A stretch of DNA of 13,113 bases from JAPXSY01 sp034003585. Lineage in GTDB: Bacteria; Verrucomicrobiota; Kiritimatiellia; RFP12; UBA1067. Each line of letters starts with the position of its first letter. The stretch's first letter is position 1. Made by a program: the position numbers and the translations under genes. The stretch covers positions 1-13,113 of the forward strand of contig JAVEYH010000103.1 in the NCBI GenBank assembly GCA_034003585.1, written 5' to 3'. Below the pieces are notes generated by a model. It was given only the letters and a program-made list of their open reading frames with translations. It did no database searches and was not told the origin of the DNA. This document shows, in pieces, positions 5,478 through 13,113 of the stretch.

Positions 5478-8400
5478 ATGAGACGATTGGTGACAAGGAT
5501 CGGGTGCGGGCTGTTCCTGCTGGCGGGGGAACTGGCCGCGGCAAGTCCGGCGGTGTTTCATGTGTCGCCAACGGGACGGGATGAGCATGCCGGAACGGCC
5601 GACGCGCCGTTTGCGACGCTGGAGCGGGCGCGGGACGCGGTGCGGGCGCTCAAGCGTGAGCGCGGCGGCGGCCTGCCGGAGGACGGGGTGACGGTCGAGG
5701 TCGCGGCCGGCCGCTATCGGCTGGCCGCGCCGTTCCTTCTGGCGGAGCAGGACTCGGGTACGCCGCAGGCTCCGGTGCGTTACCGCTGCGCGCCGGAAGC
5801 GCGCGCCTGGCTTTACGGCGGCGCGGATGTGCCGGTGTCGGCCCTGCGGGAGGTGCGTGATCCGGCGTTGCGGAAACGGTTGCCGCAGGCATCGCGGGCA
5901 CACGTGCGGGCGTTGGACCTGAAGGCGCTCGGCATCCGGTACTACCGGCGTCTGCCCGACCGCTTCAACTGTCAGTTCATCACGCGTTATCCGAAACCGG
6001 AGCTCCTGCAAAAGCTGGGCTGTCTGCCGGAATACGGGTACACGAATGCCGCGTGGGCACCGCTTGAGCTGTTCTGCGACGGTCAGGCCCTGACGCCGGC
6101 ACGCTGGCCCAACACCGGATACGCATTCATCGATCAGGTGACGGACAACGGGGAGGGCTTCGCCCATGCCAACACACGGGGCGGAACGTTCGAACAACCC
6201 TCGCTCAAAGAGAAGCTGAAGCTTTGGGCGCAAGCAGACGAGGTGATCCTGCACGGCTATTTCTACCGCGATTACTTTTGCTACAGCACGCGCGTAGCGA
6301 TTGATCCGGAAACCGCGCGCGTCACGCTGGGCCACGGGCTGCTGGACGGCGCGCACAAGCCGCACCAGCGTTTCTACGCGCACCACCTGCCGGAAGAGCT
6401 GGATCTGCCGGGCGAGTGGTATCTGAAGCGCGAAACCGGCATGCTGTACGTCTGGCCGCCGGAAGGCGCGGGGACACTCATGATCCCGGTGCTGGAAACC
6501 GCCGCGGTCCAGTTCGACAAGGTTTCGCACGTCACGGTTCACGGATTCGGCATCGAGGGCGGCCGCGGCCGCGGGATCGAGATTGCCGGCGGGGTTTCCA
6601 ACCGGGTGACAGCCTGTGAGATCCGCAACATCGGCTATGAGGGGGTGGCGGTGACCGGGGGAGCCGGGCACCGCGTGGCGGGATGTGACATTCACGACAC
6701 CGCCAGCGGCGGGATTCTGCTGGACGGGGGAGACCGCCGCAAGCTCGAGCCGGCCGGCCATGCCGCGGAAAACAACCACATCCACCACGTCTCGTACCGC
6801 GGCGCCCGGTACGCGCCGCTGGTGATCCGCGGCGTCGGGAACCGGGCCGCGCGCAACCTGCTCCACCACATTCCGTATGTGGTCGTGAACTTCACCGGCA
6901 ACGACCACCTCATGGAGGGGAATGAGATCTTCCTCGCATTGGAGGGGGTTAACGAGCTGGGGGTCTTCTACACGGGCCGCGACTGGACAAGCCGCGGCAA
7001 TGTCATCCGCAACAACTTCATCCACCATGTCACGGGGGTTCCGACCTGGGGCGTGCGGTTTGTGCATCTCGACGATTCGGCATCGGGCACGGAGATCTGC
7101 AACAACATCTGCTACAAAATGGAAAGCGGGGTGGACATCTGCGGAGGGCACGACAACCACATCCACGACAACCTGTTCGTGAAGTGCAAGGCGACCGTGT
7201 CGCTCATGTCCCGCGGCATCGACATGTTCCGGAGTGACGGAAAGGGCGGATTCCTCAGCAATTCGGAGAAGGGCGGATGGAATACGCTGGCCAACCGGCT
7301 GAAGATGTACCGTTGGAATCAGCCTCCCTACAGCGAGCGGTATCCGAGGCTCAAGGAGATTTTCACGAAAAATCCGATTGCCGCGCCCTGGTGGAACCGG
7401 ATCGAGCGGAACCTGGCGGTGGATTGCGCGGGCCACATCGCGCCCACGGAGAAGAGCCAGGCTTGGGAGTGCGTCATCCGCGACAACTGGGAGGGGGAGG
7501 ATCCCGGATTTGCGGGGAATCCCGCCGAATTGGATTTCCGCCTCCGGCCGGATGCCGAGGTGATCCGGAAGACCGGATTCCGTCAGGCGGATTTCGACCG
7601 GATCGGCGTGTACCGCTCGGCGGAGCGCGCCTCCTGGCCGGCCGTTGCGGAGCGTCCGCCCGCGTCATGGCTGCCGCGCTGGATGCGGGAGCGCGAGACG
7701 CGGAAGGGGACTCCGGTACGGGTGTTTCCCGTGGCGGAGATCAAAGCGGGGCGCCGGGTCCTGATTGACGGCGAGGTGAACGACGAGGAGTGGAGCCCGC
7801 CGGGTTACGACGGCAGCGAGCCGAAACGCCACGCGGCGGCGGTGATCGCGAATCTGCCGGACGGCGGCAAGGCGGATGTTCCGGCCACCGCCTATATCGA
7901 GACCGACGGCGAGGCCCTGCTGGTGGCGGTGACCGTTGACACCGGGGCGGGGCAGAAGGTCAGCCGGGGGCACACGTGGGGGCGGGACGATGCGGTGGAA
8001 GTCTCGCTGGCGGTCGCGCATCCGCCTGACCGGATGCCCGGGCAGGAGCGCGCGGTCATTTTCCGGGGCTTTGCGGACGGGCATCTCGCGGGCAGCACCG
8101 AATCCGGCTGGTCCGCACCGGATGTGGCCCATTCGCTGCAAGGGGCGGCGTATGCGGCGCGGATCGAGCCGGGCAAAAAATGGACAGCCGAGTTCCGGAT
8201 TCCCTTCGCAGCCTTCGGGTTTCAAAAGTGGAGCGAGGGCAACCGCCCGATTCTGGCCCATCTCGCCGTGTTCCGGCCGGAGAAGAAGCAGTGGCAATTC
8301 TGGCGCGCGGCGGGGGGCGCGAGCTGGGAGATTCACGGCGGCTGGGCGCTCTGGATCAAGCCTTTCGGGCCGCCCGCCTATCTGCCGGGTGTCCGGGCCG

Positions 8401-8894
8401 CAAAAGCCGTGGCGCATGTGAAGCTGGATGACGGGACGCCCGAACGTTCCGTACAGGCGGGGGAGAACGCGGAAATTCCGGCATGGGAACGCCGCGGCAA
8501 CCGGGTCGCCGCCGATTTCGGCACGGTCTTCGGGGACCGTTGGCGCACCTTCTCTTTCCGTTTCACACCGAAGGCGGACGCGCGCGCGACGCTGTTTCTG
8601 ATGGGGTCACCCGATGCCTGGACCTATTATGACGATCTCCGCGCGGAGGGCGTGCGCTTGGTCAACCCTGGGTTCGAGGAGCGATCGGAAAAAGAGAACA
8701 CGACGCCGGGATGGGGCGTGCAGCGCGACAAGGGCGCGGCGGTTCTGCGTCCGGCGGACGGCGCGGCGGAGGGGATGTTCGCCGCAAAGGCCCACTCGGA
8801 TGCGCGCGTCATGCAATCCCTGTCACTCAAGAAGGACGTGCCGGTCACAATCACCTTCCGGGCGCGCGCGGCGTTGCCGCTGGGCGACGAGTAA
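5478..8894 (+). CDS. Exported right-handed parallel beta-helix protein with C-terminal carbohydrate-binding-like domains
   Basis: This 1138-residue protein starts at ATG with GGGGAGG four bases upstream and has a signal peptide at about 1-22. FHVSPTGRDEHAGTADAPF, then a RARDAVR helix, is the N-terminal signature of pectate-lyase-fold enzymes such as those in GH120 and GH141. GEWYLKRETGMLYVWPPE also recurs in that group. Helix coils rich in Asn and Gly run from about 345 to 590, for example near 375 and 542. Residues about 750-965 start with VLIDGEVNDEEW and end in GGWALWIKPFG, resembling a CBM9-like sugar-binding domain. The rest (about 970-1138) is jelly-roll-like, with NPGFEE at 1063. It ends soon after VTITFRARA, which is short for a CBM4/9-type module starting at NPGFE. 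The activity is probably glycoside hydrolase or lyase on plant-type glycans; the family is not settled. Confidence 0.85.
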   Translation: MRRLVTRIGCGLFLLAGELAAASPAVFHVSPTGRDEHAGTADAPFATLERARDAVRALKRERGGGLPEDGVTVEVAAGRYRLAAPFLLAEQDSGTPQAPVRYRCAPEARAWLYGGADVPVSALREVRDPALRKRLPQASRAHVRALDLKALGIRYYRRLPDRFNCQFITRYPKPELLQKLGCLPEYGYTNAAWAPLELFCDGQALTPARWPNTGYAFIDQVTDNGEGFAHANTRGGTFEQPSLKEKLKLWAQADEVILHGYFYRDYFCYSTRVAIDPETARVTLGHGLLDGAHKPHQRFYAHHLPEELDLPGEWYLKRETGMLYVWPPEGAGTLMIPVLETAAVQFDKVSHVTVHGFGIEGGRGRGIEIAGGVSNRVTACEIRNIGYEGVAVTGGAGHRVAGCDIHDTASGGILLDGGDRRKLEPAGHAAENNHIHHVSYRGARYAPLVIRGVGNRAARNLLHHIPYVVVNFTGNDHLMEGNEIFLALEGVNELGVFYTGRDWTSRGNVIRNNFIHHVTGVPTWGVRFVHLDDSASGTEICNNICYKMESGVDICGGHDNHIHDNLFVKCKATVSLMSRGIDMFRSDGKGGFLSNSEKGGWNTLANRLKMYRWNQPPYSERYPRLKEIFTKNPIAAPWWNRIERNLAVDCAGHIAPTEKSQAWECVIRDNWEGEDPGFAGNPAELDFRLRPDAEVIRKTGFRQADFDRIGVYRSAERASWPAVAERPPASWLPRWMRERETRKGTPVRVFPVAEIKAGRRVLIDGEVNDEEWSPPGYDGSEPKRHAAAVIANLPDGGKADVPATAYIETDGEALLVAVTVDTGAGQKVSRGHTWGRDDAVEVSLAVAHPPDRMPGQERAVIFRGFADGHLAGSTESGWSAPDVAHSLQGAAYAARIEPGKKWTAEFRIPFAAFGFQKWSEGNRPILAHLAVFRPEKKQWQFWRAAGGASWEIHGGWALWIKPFGPPAYLPGVRAAKAVAHVKLDDGTPERSVQAGENAEIPAWERRGNRVAADFGTVFGDRWRTFSFRFTPKADARATLFLMGSPDAWTYYDDLRAEGVRLVNPGFEERSEKENTTPGWGVQRDKGAAVLRPADGAAEGMFAAKAHSDARVMQSLSLKKDVPVTITFRARAALPLGDE

Positions 8895-9010
8895 AACAAC
8901 ACGGCCCTTGGCGCGGAAGGGGACGGGGGCTTGGAACATGGGGCCGCGCGCCGGGATGGCGGGTTCACCGCGCGCCGATCAGGAAAACACGGAAAAAGGA
9001 GGAAAGACGG

Positions 9011-10645
9011 ATGAGAACGGTAAGGTGGATTGCGGGATGGGGCCTGTTAACCGGCGCGTGTTGCGCGGAGTCGCTGCTGAGACCGGATGACCGGATTCTC
9101 TTTGTGGGCGACAGCATCACGGCGCAGGGGGTCGGGGAAACGCAGGGGTACTACCACCAGTTCACCAACGCGCTGAAGACGGTGTATCCCGACTGCCGCA
9201 ATGAGGTGATCGGGCTGGGCTTTTCCGGGCATACGGTTTTCAGTTGGACCGACAGCCTGGAGGTCCGGAGCCGGACCGGGTCCGTGCCCGCCAACACCGG
9301 CGGCTTCGATGTCCAGACCGCCTTTGCCCAGCCGGCAGGACTGGTGCTGGTCCTGCTCGGCATGAACGATATCCTACGGCCCACGGTGACGGATGAAGAG
9401 GCGTCGCTGCGGGTGTGGCAGGGCAAGTACCGCGAGCTGATCCGGGCGATCCGCAAGCGTGTCAGCCCGCGCGAGTTTGTGCTGTGCGAGATAACGCCGC
9501 TCACGGAAGACCCGCTCGCCCCCAAGAACCGCGTGCGTGACCGGATGACGCAGCTCGTGCGCGAGCTGGCGCGCGAAGAGAACTGCCGCGTGGCGGAAAC
9601 GGGCGGCGCGCTCTTCGATGTCATCGCGCGCGCCCGCAAGGCGCGTCAGGACTATCTGGTCATCCCGGACACGGTCCATCCGCGGCGGCCGCTGGGGCAT
9701 ACCGCCATCGCGCGCGGTATGGCTGCCGCACTGCAGGATGCGAAGCTGACCGCCCTGTTCGACGCGCGTCTCGATGCCGCGATTACCGGACTCCGGCCGG
9801 CCCAAGCGGCTGTGACCTGGCGCCTCAAACCGCAGCCCGGCATCGCGGCGGAGGGTGCGGAGCAAGTCTACCGGATCGAGTGTTTTTGGGATGACGGAAC
9901 CAAGGCGGCCGCCGCGCGCGTGCCGACCTTCTCGCTGGCGGTGCCCGAAGGGTGGCGCGTGGCCGAGGCGCCGGTGACCCGGACCGAAGCGGCCTTCACC
10001 GTGCGCGGCACGCCCGAGCGGTTGTTGACGCCGCTGACGATCCTGGCCAAGGCCGGTGACGAGGTGATCCGCCAGACGGTGCAGATCCCGGCGCCGTGGC
10101 GCGTGGTCTGCGGCCCGGGAAACGGCGGCGCGTGGAACGCCGGACGGATCTATCAGCCGGACAACGGTGTGCCGTTCATGGAGGCGGATCTGGTGGCGGG
10201 CAAACATTTCCTGGAGGCCTTCACAAACGGCGGGAAACGGTACGGCTGGCAGATCAACACCCCTTGCGTCGACTACACGGCAGGCGACGATCCCGATTCG
10301 GTCGTGCCCTACAGTCTGACCTTCGGCAGCGAGAATGACGTGCTCTACGCCGTGCGCTGGGTGTACAGCGCCAAAGCGCGCCCGGTCCGGATCCGGTTTT
10401 CACACCGCACGTTCTCTGCCACACTGGGTTTTGTGGTTTGGGTCAACGGCGAGCGGGTTCTGGTCGCCGATCTTAACCGGAGCGGCAAAAACAAGACAGT
10501 CGGGCAGGCCATGCTCAAAGCGGGCTGGAACCGCCTGCTGGTACGCAACGACCATCTGCAGTGGCAGCGCCAATTCGCCTGCGCCCTGCTGCCGGTCGAG
10601 GGCGACACGCTTGACGATCTGCGCTACGCGATCACGCCGCGGTAA
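9011..10645 (+). CDS. Canonical SGNH/GDSL esterase with long C-terminal beta domain, exported
   Basis: The frame is open upstream, but the ATG at 9011 is chosen because AAGGAGG (8996-9002) lies eight bases before it and a signal peptide (about 1-19) follows at once. The 544-residue product has all SGNH blocks. FVGDSIT carries Ser35, GFSGHT supplies the block II Gly near 70-73, GMND at 117-120 carries Asn119, and DTVH at 220-223 supplies the Asp-His pair. Such domains are typically carbohydrate acetylesterases in clusters like this one. Residues about 245-544 are a beta-rich extension without a recognised motif. Its later part (PDNGVPF, FVVWVNGERVL, AGWNRLLVRND) reads like the galactose-binding-like modules often attached to such enzymes, with Asn/Gly turns. 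It is the last + strand gene and faces a convergent gene. The 116-base gap upstream holds a 10-base direct repeat, CCGCGCGCCG (8944-8953 and 8968-8977). Confidence 0.88.
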   Translation: MRTVRWIAGWGLLTGACCAESLLRPDDRILFVGDSITAQGVGETQGYYHQFTNALKTVYPDCRNEVIGLGFSGHTVFSWTDSLEVRSRTGSVPANTGGFDVQTAFAQPAGLVLVLLGMNDILRPTVTDEEASLRVWQGKYRELIRAIRKRVSPREFVLCEITPLTEDPLAPKNRVRDRMTQLVRELAREENCRVAETGGALFDVIARARKARQDYLVIPDTVHPRRPLGHTAIARGMAAALQDAKLTALFDARLDAAITGLRPAQAAVTWRLKPQPGIAAEGAEQVYRIECFWDDGTKAAAARVPTFSLAVPEGWRVAEAPVTRTEAAFTVRGTPERLLTPLTILAKAGDEVIRQTVQIPAPWRVVCGPGNGGAWNAGRIYQPDNGVPFMEADLVAGKHFLEAFTNGGKRYGWQINTPCVDYTAGDDPDSVVPYSLTFGSENDVLYAVRWVYSAKARPVRIRFSHRTFSATLGFVVWVNGERVLVADLNRSGKNKTVGQAMLKAGWNRLLVRNDHLQWQRQFACALLPVEGDTLDDLRYAITPR

Positions 10646-10917
10646 GCCCGGACCCTCCGCCGCGCCGGTCCCTTGCGCAAGACGCAATCCGGCGAAGCGA
10701 GGATCTCCGTCAACACCCGGCCGTCCGTGTCCGGCAACGTGAGCCCCAGCAGCTTCGCGATGGTTGGGGCAATATCGACGATCGAGATGCGCTCAAGCGA
10801 GACGCCCGTTTCTCAGTACTCGAAACCCGGCACACCGGGCCGCTCCGAGGCTTTCGTCGGGGTGGCGGACGACAAGCAAACAACGAACAGGGTCACCGTC
10901 ACGACACGTGTTTTCAT
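10624..10917 (-). pseudogene. Remnant of an exported alkaline phosphatase/sulfatase-superfamily protein
   Basis: Reading leftward from ATG at 10917, a good signal peptide (MKTRVVTVTLFVVCLSS) leads into RPGVPGFEY and then TGA at 10815-10813. The same frame continues as ETGVSLERISIVDIAPTIAK, LLGLTLPDTDGRVLTEIL and a basic tail to TAG at 10626-10624, overlapping the 3' end of the convergent esterase gene. VDIAPTIAKLLGL is typical of the extreme C-terminus of type I phosphodiesterase/alkaline phosphatase and sulfatase-like proteins. The whole catalytic body, usually several hundred residues, is missing. The simplest reading is an internal in-frame deletion plus a nonsense change. It lies 22 bases after the GH127-like gene, so it was probably its downstream operon partner. 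Confidence 0.6.
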
Positions 10918-10939
10918 GTTACAGCTCATCTTTTCCGGT

Positions 10940-12970
10940 TCAATGTTTGGGTACGGGCGGCATCCGGGGCCGCTCTTTGACCCAGCCCCATTTGGGCCAG
11001 AGCGGCAGGTCTTTCAGGGCGGCGGAACAGTCCAGCGGCTGAGGCAGCCAGATCCGGTAAAGCGACCGCTCGTCCCAGGTGTTTCCGGCAGAGGCGAAGT
11101 CACACAGCGTGAGCGTATGCCGCGTGCCGTCCTTGGCCGTGAAGGCCACGTCGAACGCCAGGCGCACGCCGGCTTTTTGGGCCGCCGCCACGTTCCGGGT
11201 GAGCGTGACCGATGCGCTGTCCGACGGTTTGATCTCCAGCCCCGCCGGCGCATTGTCCGGACAGAGACGGCGGTCGAGCGCCAGTACCAGCGGCCCGCGC
11301 GCCAAAGCGACAAAGCCTTGACCCGTCGGCTCGGGGATCAGCCGGCCGCGCAGGTCCAGCCTGAGCTCGACCGTGTCGCCCGCAGCCCAGGTGCGCTCGA
11401 TCCGCGCATACGCGCCCGGCGTCACGGCACCCGGCCGCTTCTCGCCGTTGACCCAAATCTCGTTTCTCAGGCTCCACGCCGGAATCCGCAGAGACAGCGC
11501 GAACGCCACGGGTTTCTCCGGATCGACCTTCAGCGTGATGGTGTCTCCGGCCGGATATTCGGTTTCCTGGGCCAGCCGCACGCGCGTGCCCGAGCGTAGC
11601 CGCATCTCCGCTGTTCCGGGTTGATACAGGTTGACCACAGGCCCAGCCGCCGCGCGCATGACCGCCCACTCCGGAGTCAGCAACAGCGCGCGCGGACCGT
11701 TTGCCGGGCAACAGCAGGTTCCGACATCCGTTTGCTGCACATGGCTTGGCACCCTCTCGCCTGACAACAGCGTGCCGTACGCCCACCAGTGGCTTTCCGG
11801 CGTCAGCGCGCCCAAGAGCGCGTTGCAGAGGCTGGTCTCCAGCGCGTCGGCGTATTTCGGATCTCCCGTGAGCCGCAACAACTGAAAACAGAACTTCATC
11901 CACGTGACGGTGACGCAGGTCTCCATGACGAGCGGCTCTTTTCCGCTTTGTTTCTCCCGTCCGCCGCACCAGAGTTCCAGATGGGAGCCGGAACCGATGA
12001 TCGTCAACTCATCCCGAAAGATGCTGTCCGCCAACTTGACGGCGGCATCCAGATAACTCCTCTTACCGGTCACGCGATAGAGTTCGCAGAGCCCCTCGTA
12101 ACAGGACATCATCTCATACGCTTTCGGCGCGCCGCCGATCCGGGACGCCGGCTTCCCGGCAAGGGCATCCTCGATCAGGCGCAACCCGTTGGGCGACCAG
12201 AGGTTGGTTTTGTTCCACTGGCCCACGATGTACTCGGCGAACGTCAGGTAGTTCTTCTCGCCCGTGCGTTGATAAAGCCGCACAACCGGCTCCAGCACGG
12301 AGCTGGGCGGCAGGCCTTTCCAATTGGCATAGCCGATCGCGGCGATGTTGACTTTGCCCGGCCCGCACTCGGAGATGAGGCTGTCCGTGTGGCGTTTGGC
12401 GGCGGCCAGAACCGCCTTGTCGCCGGTGATGTCGTAGTCGGCGAGGAGCCCCAACAACACGTATTTCCGGCCCCAGACGTCCCAGCCCTTCAGGTGGTGC
12501 TCCGGTTTCCGGGTCCCGATATACCCGTCCGCGTCCTGCGTCGTTAAAAGCTCGCGCACGCCTTTCGCGAGCGTGTCCCGGTGCGAGGGCGTCGCCTCAT
12601 AGCGGCAGGCCAAGGCCGCTGAAGTCGCCCACTTGCCCCAATATTCGCAGCGCCAATCGCTGTCGCCCACCTCGTTCTTATCGCGGTAAGGCTGTACGAT
12701 GCGGTCGATGTTCTGCGCCATCACCTGGTTCCGGATCGACGCGCCGAGCCGCGCGCCCAGCGGTCCGTTGACCCTGACCTGCCCCGGCCCGCAGGGCTTC
12801 AGCGCATCCGCGACTCTGCAGACCGCATGCGGTGGAAGGGGGGCCGGGAACGCCGTCCCGAGCGCTGCCGCCGCAGTTGCCGCAAGGCATGTGGCGAGCC
12901 CTGCCGCGGCAAACAGGTGCCACGCGAGTTTCTTTCTACTCCTTTTGCCCATCAGATCCGATTTTCTCAT
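10940..12970 (-). CDS. GH127-like beta-L-arabinofuranosidase, exported
   Basis: The open frame extends to 13015. The ATG at 12970 is preferred because AGGGGA lies just upstream at a workable distance; ATGs at 12976 and 12952 are alternatives. The 676-residue product has a basic N-terminus and a hydrophobic signal segment at about 14-36. The middle is an (alpha/alpha)6 barrel of the DUF1680/GH127 type (EYWGKW, DGYIGT, YEGLCELYRVTG), followed by beta domains. METCVTVTWMKF gives Glu350 and Cys352, and TCCCPANGPR gives Cys419-421. These match the zinc-binding Glu and three Cys of HypBA1, where one of the paired Cys is the nucleophile; Cys420 and Cys421 align best with the CCPPN motif. Enzymes of this family release beta-L-arabinofuranose, and related families act on other arabinosides. 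It is convergent to the + strand cluster but fits the same glycan. Confidence 0.9.
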   Translation of the reverse strand: MRKSDLMGKRSRKKLAWHLFAAAGLATCLAATAAAALGTAFPAPLPPHAVCRVADALKPCGPGQVRVNGPLGARLGASIRNQVMAQNIDRIVQPYRDKNEVGDSDWRCEYWGKWATSAALACRYEATPSHRDTLAKGVRELLTTQDADGYIGTRKPEHHLKGWDVWGRKYVLLGLLADYDITGDKAVLAAAKRHTDSLISECGPGKVNIAAIGYANWKGLPPSSVLEPVVRLYQRTGEKNYLTFAEYIVGQWNKTNLWSPNGLRLIEDALAGKPASRIGGAPKAYEMMSCYEGLCELYRVTGKRSYLDAAVKLADSIFRDELTIIGSGSHLELWCGGREKQSGKEPLVMETCVTVTWMKFCFQLLRLTGDPKYADALETSLCNALLGALTPESHWWAYGTLLSGERVPSHVQQTDVGTCCCPANGPRALLLTPEWAVMRAAAGPVVNLYQPGTAEMRLRSGTRVRLAQETEYPAGDTITLKVDPEKPVAFALSLRIPAWSLRNEIWVNGEKRPGAVTPGAYARIERTWAAGDTVELRLDLRGRLIPEPTGQGFVALARGPLVLALDRRLCPDNAPAGLEIKPSDSASVTLTRNVAAAQKAGVRLAFDVAFTAKDGTRHTLTLCDFASAGNTWDERSLYRIWLPQPLDCSAALKDLPLWPKWGWVKERPRMPPVPKH

Positions 12971-13113
12971 AATCATTCCCCTGCCCGGAATACGCCAGTC
13001 CCCATTGTCCAACAATTCTCATTATGGCACTTCCCCCCGAAATCGATGAAATGCGCCGGGCTTTCGATAGCGATCCCGATAGCGATTTCGACTGTGTCTC
13101 TTTGCAAAATTAG
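12971..13113 (-). promoter_or_regulatory. Upstream region of the GH127-like gene
   Basis: This stretch has no gene. On the minus strand CATAAT (13026-13021) is a possible -10 element about 50 bases before the start codon, but no convincing -35 is visible. Farther upstream lies the 12-base tandem repeat listed separately. The upstream boundary is cut by the window edge. Confidence 0.25.
13065..13091. repeat. 12-base tandem repeat upstream of the GH127-like gene
   Basis: CGATAGCGATCC (13065-13076) is followed directly by CGATAGCGATTT (13077-13088) and CGA. AATCGAT at 13041-13047 is related. It may be a pair of operator half-sites, since one 12-base step is near one DNA helical turn, or a dispersed genome repeat. 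Confidence 0.5.

Noticed and set aside
5439..7436. 665-codon open frame on the minus strand
   Set aside because: It is antisense to the beta-helix gene, with the same shadow composition and no signal peptide or motif.
7665..8417. 250-codon open frame on the minus strand
   Set aside because: It is antisense to the CBM9-like part of the beta-helix gene, and its composition is biased to Arg/Pro.
8711..9010. Upstream extension of the canonical SGNH gene by 100 codons
   Set aside because: The extension overlaps the end of the beta-helix gene and is low-complexity. The ATG at 9011 has a perfect ribosome site and begins a signal peptide.
10813..10815. TGA read as selenocysteine in the remnant
   Set aside because: The product lacks its catalytic body and no adjacent selenocysteine insertion structure was recognised; decay explains the stop better.
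10673..11599. 308-codon open frame on the plus strand
   Set aside because: It is antisense to the GH127-like gene and the phosphatase remnant, both of which give recognisable protein sequence.

Overview
The window is GC-rich and encodes exported carbohydrate-active enzymes with strong Shine-Dalgarno sites, short A/T-containing heptamer repeats between genes, and a diversity-generating retroelement (DGR). This combination recalls the PVC group of bacteria, perhaps a Kiritimatiellota- or Verrucomicrobiota-like organism. The placement is inferred from protein style only and is weak.

Region 1 (1-1146) is the 3' part of a DGR. An open frame entering from the left edge encodes a DGR-type reverse transcriptase (LPIGNLTSQ and YMDD motifs). 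Without a stop, the same frame runs into a template repeat (TR) at about 889-1014. The TR encodes the C-terminal signature of an FGE-sulfatase/SUMF1-type C-type-lectin-fold target (RGGSWNN...NRNNNIGFRL) and is packed with AAC codons, the usual substrate for adenine-directed mutagenesis. GC-rich hairpins and a T7-tailed terminator-like element follow. The variable target gene and any avd accessory gene are not in the window and would lie to the left or elsewhere.

Region 2 (1146-1706) holds a small exported protein with three internal repeats, a block of tandem heptamers arranged as an imperfect inverted repeat, and a structured leader. The leader carries a possible 20-codon upstream ORF that overlaps the next start codon as ATGA.

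Region 3 (1707-10645, + strand) is a four-gene polysaccharide-degradation cluster. It encodes a GH105-DUF4861 fusion (unsaturated uronyl hydrolase), an SGNH-like hydrolase with an atypical GQS motif, a large parallel beta-helix protein with C-terminal carbohydrate-binding-like domains, and a canonical GDSL/SGNH esterase. All four begin with signal peptides. Spacings of 78-116 bases and one shared strand suggest co-expression.

Region 4 (10624-13113, - strand) is convergent. It holds a GH127-like beta-L-arabinofuranosidase with the Glu/Cys zinc-site residues. Just downstream of it is a broken gene: a signal peptide joined to the C-terminal end of an alkaline phosphatase/sulfatase-superfamily protein, interrupted by a TGA. 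Together the enzymes fit stepwise breakdown of an acetylated, arabinose-decorated pectin-like glycan such as rhamnogalacturonan. No transporter, SusC/D pair or regulator is visible here.
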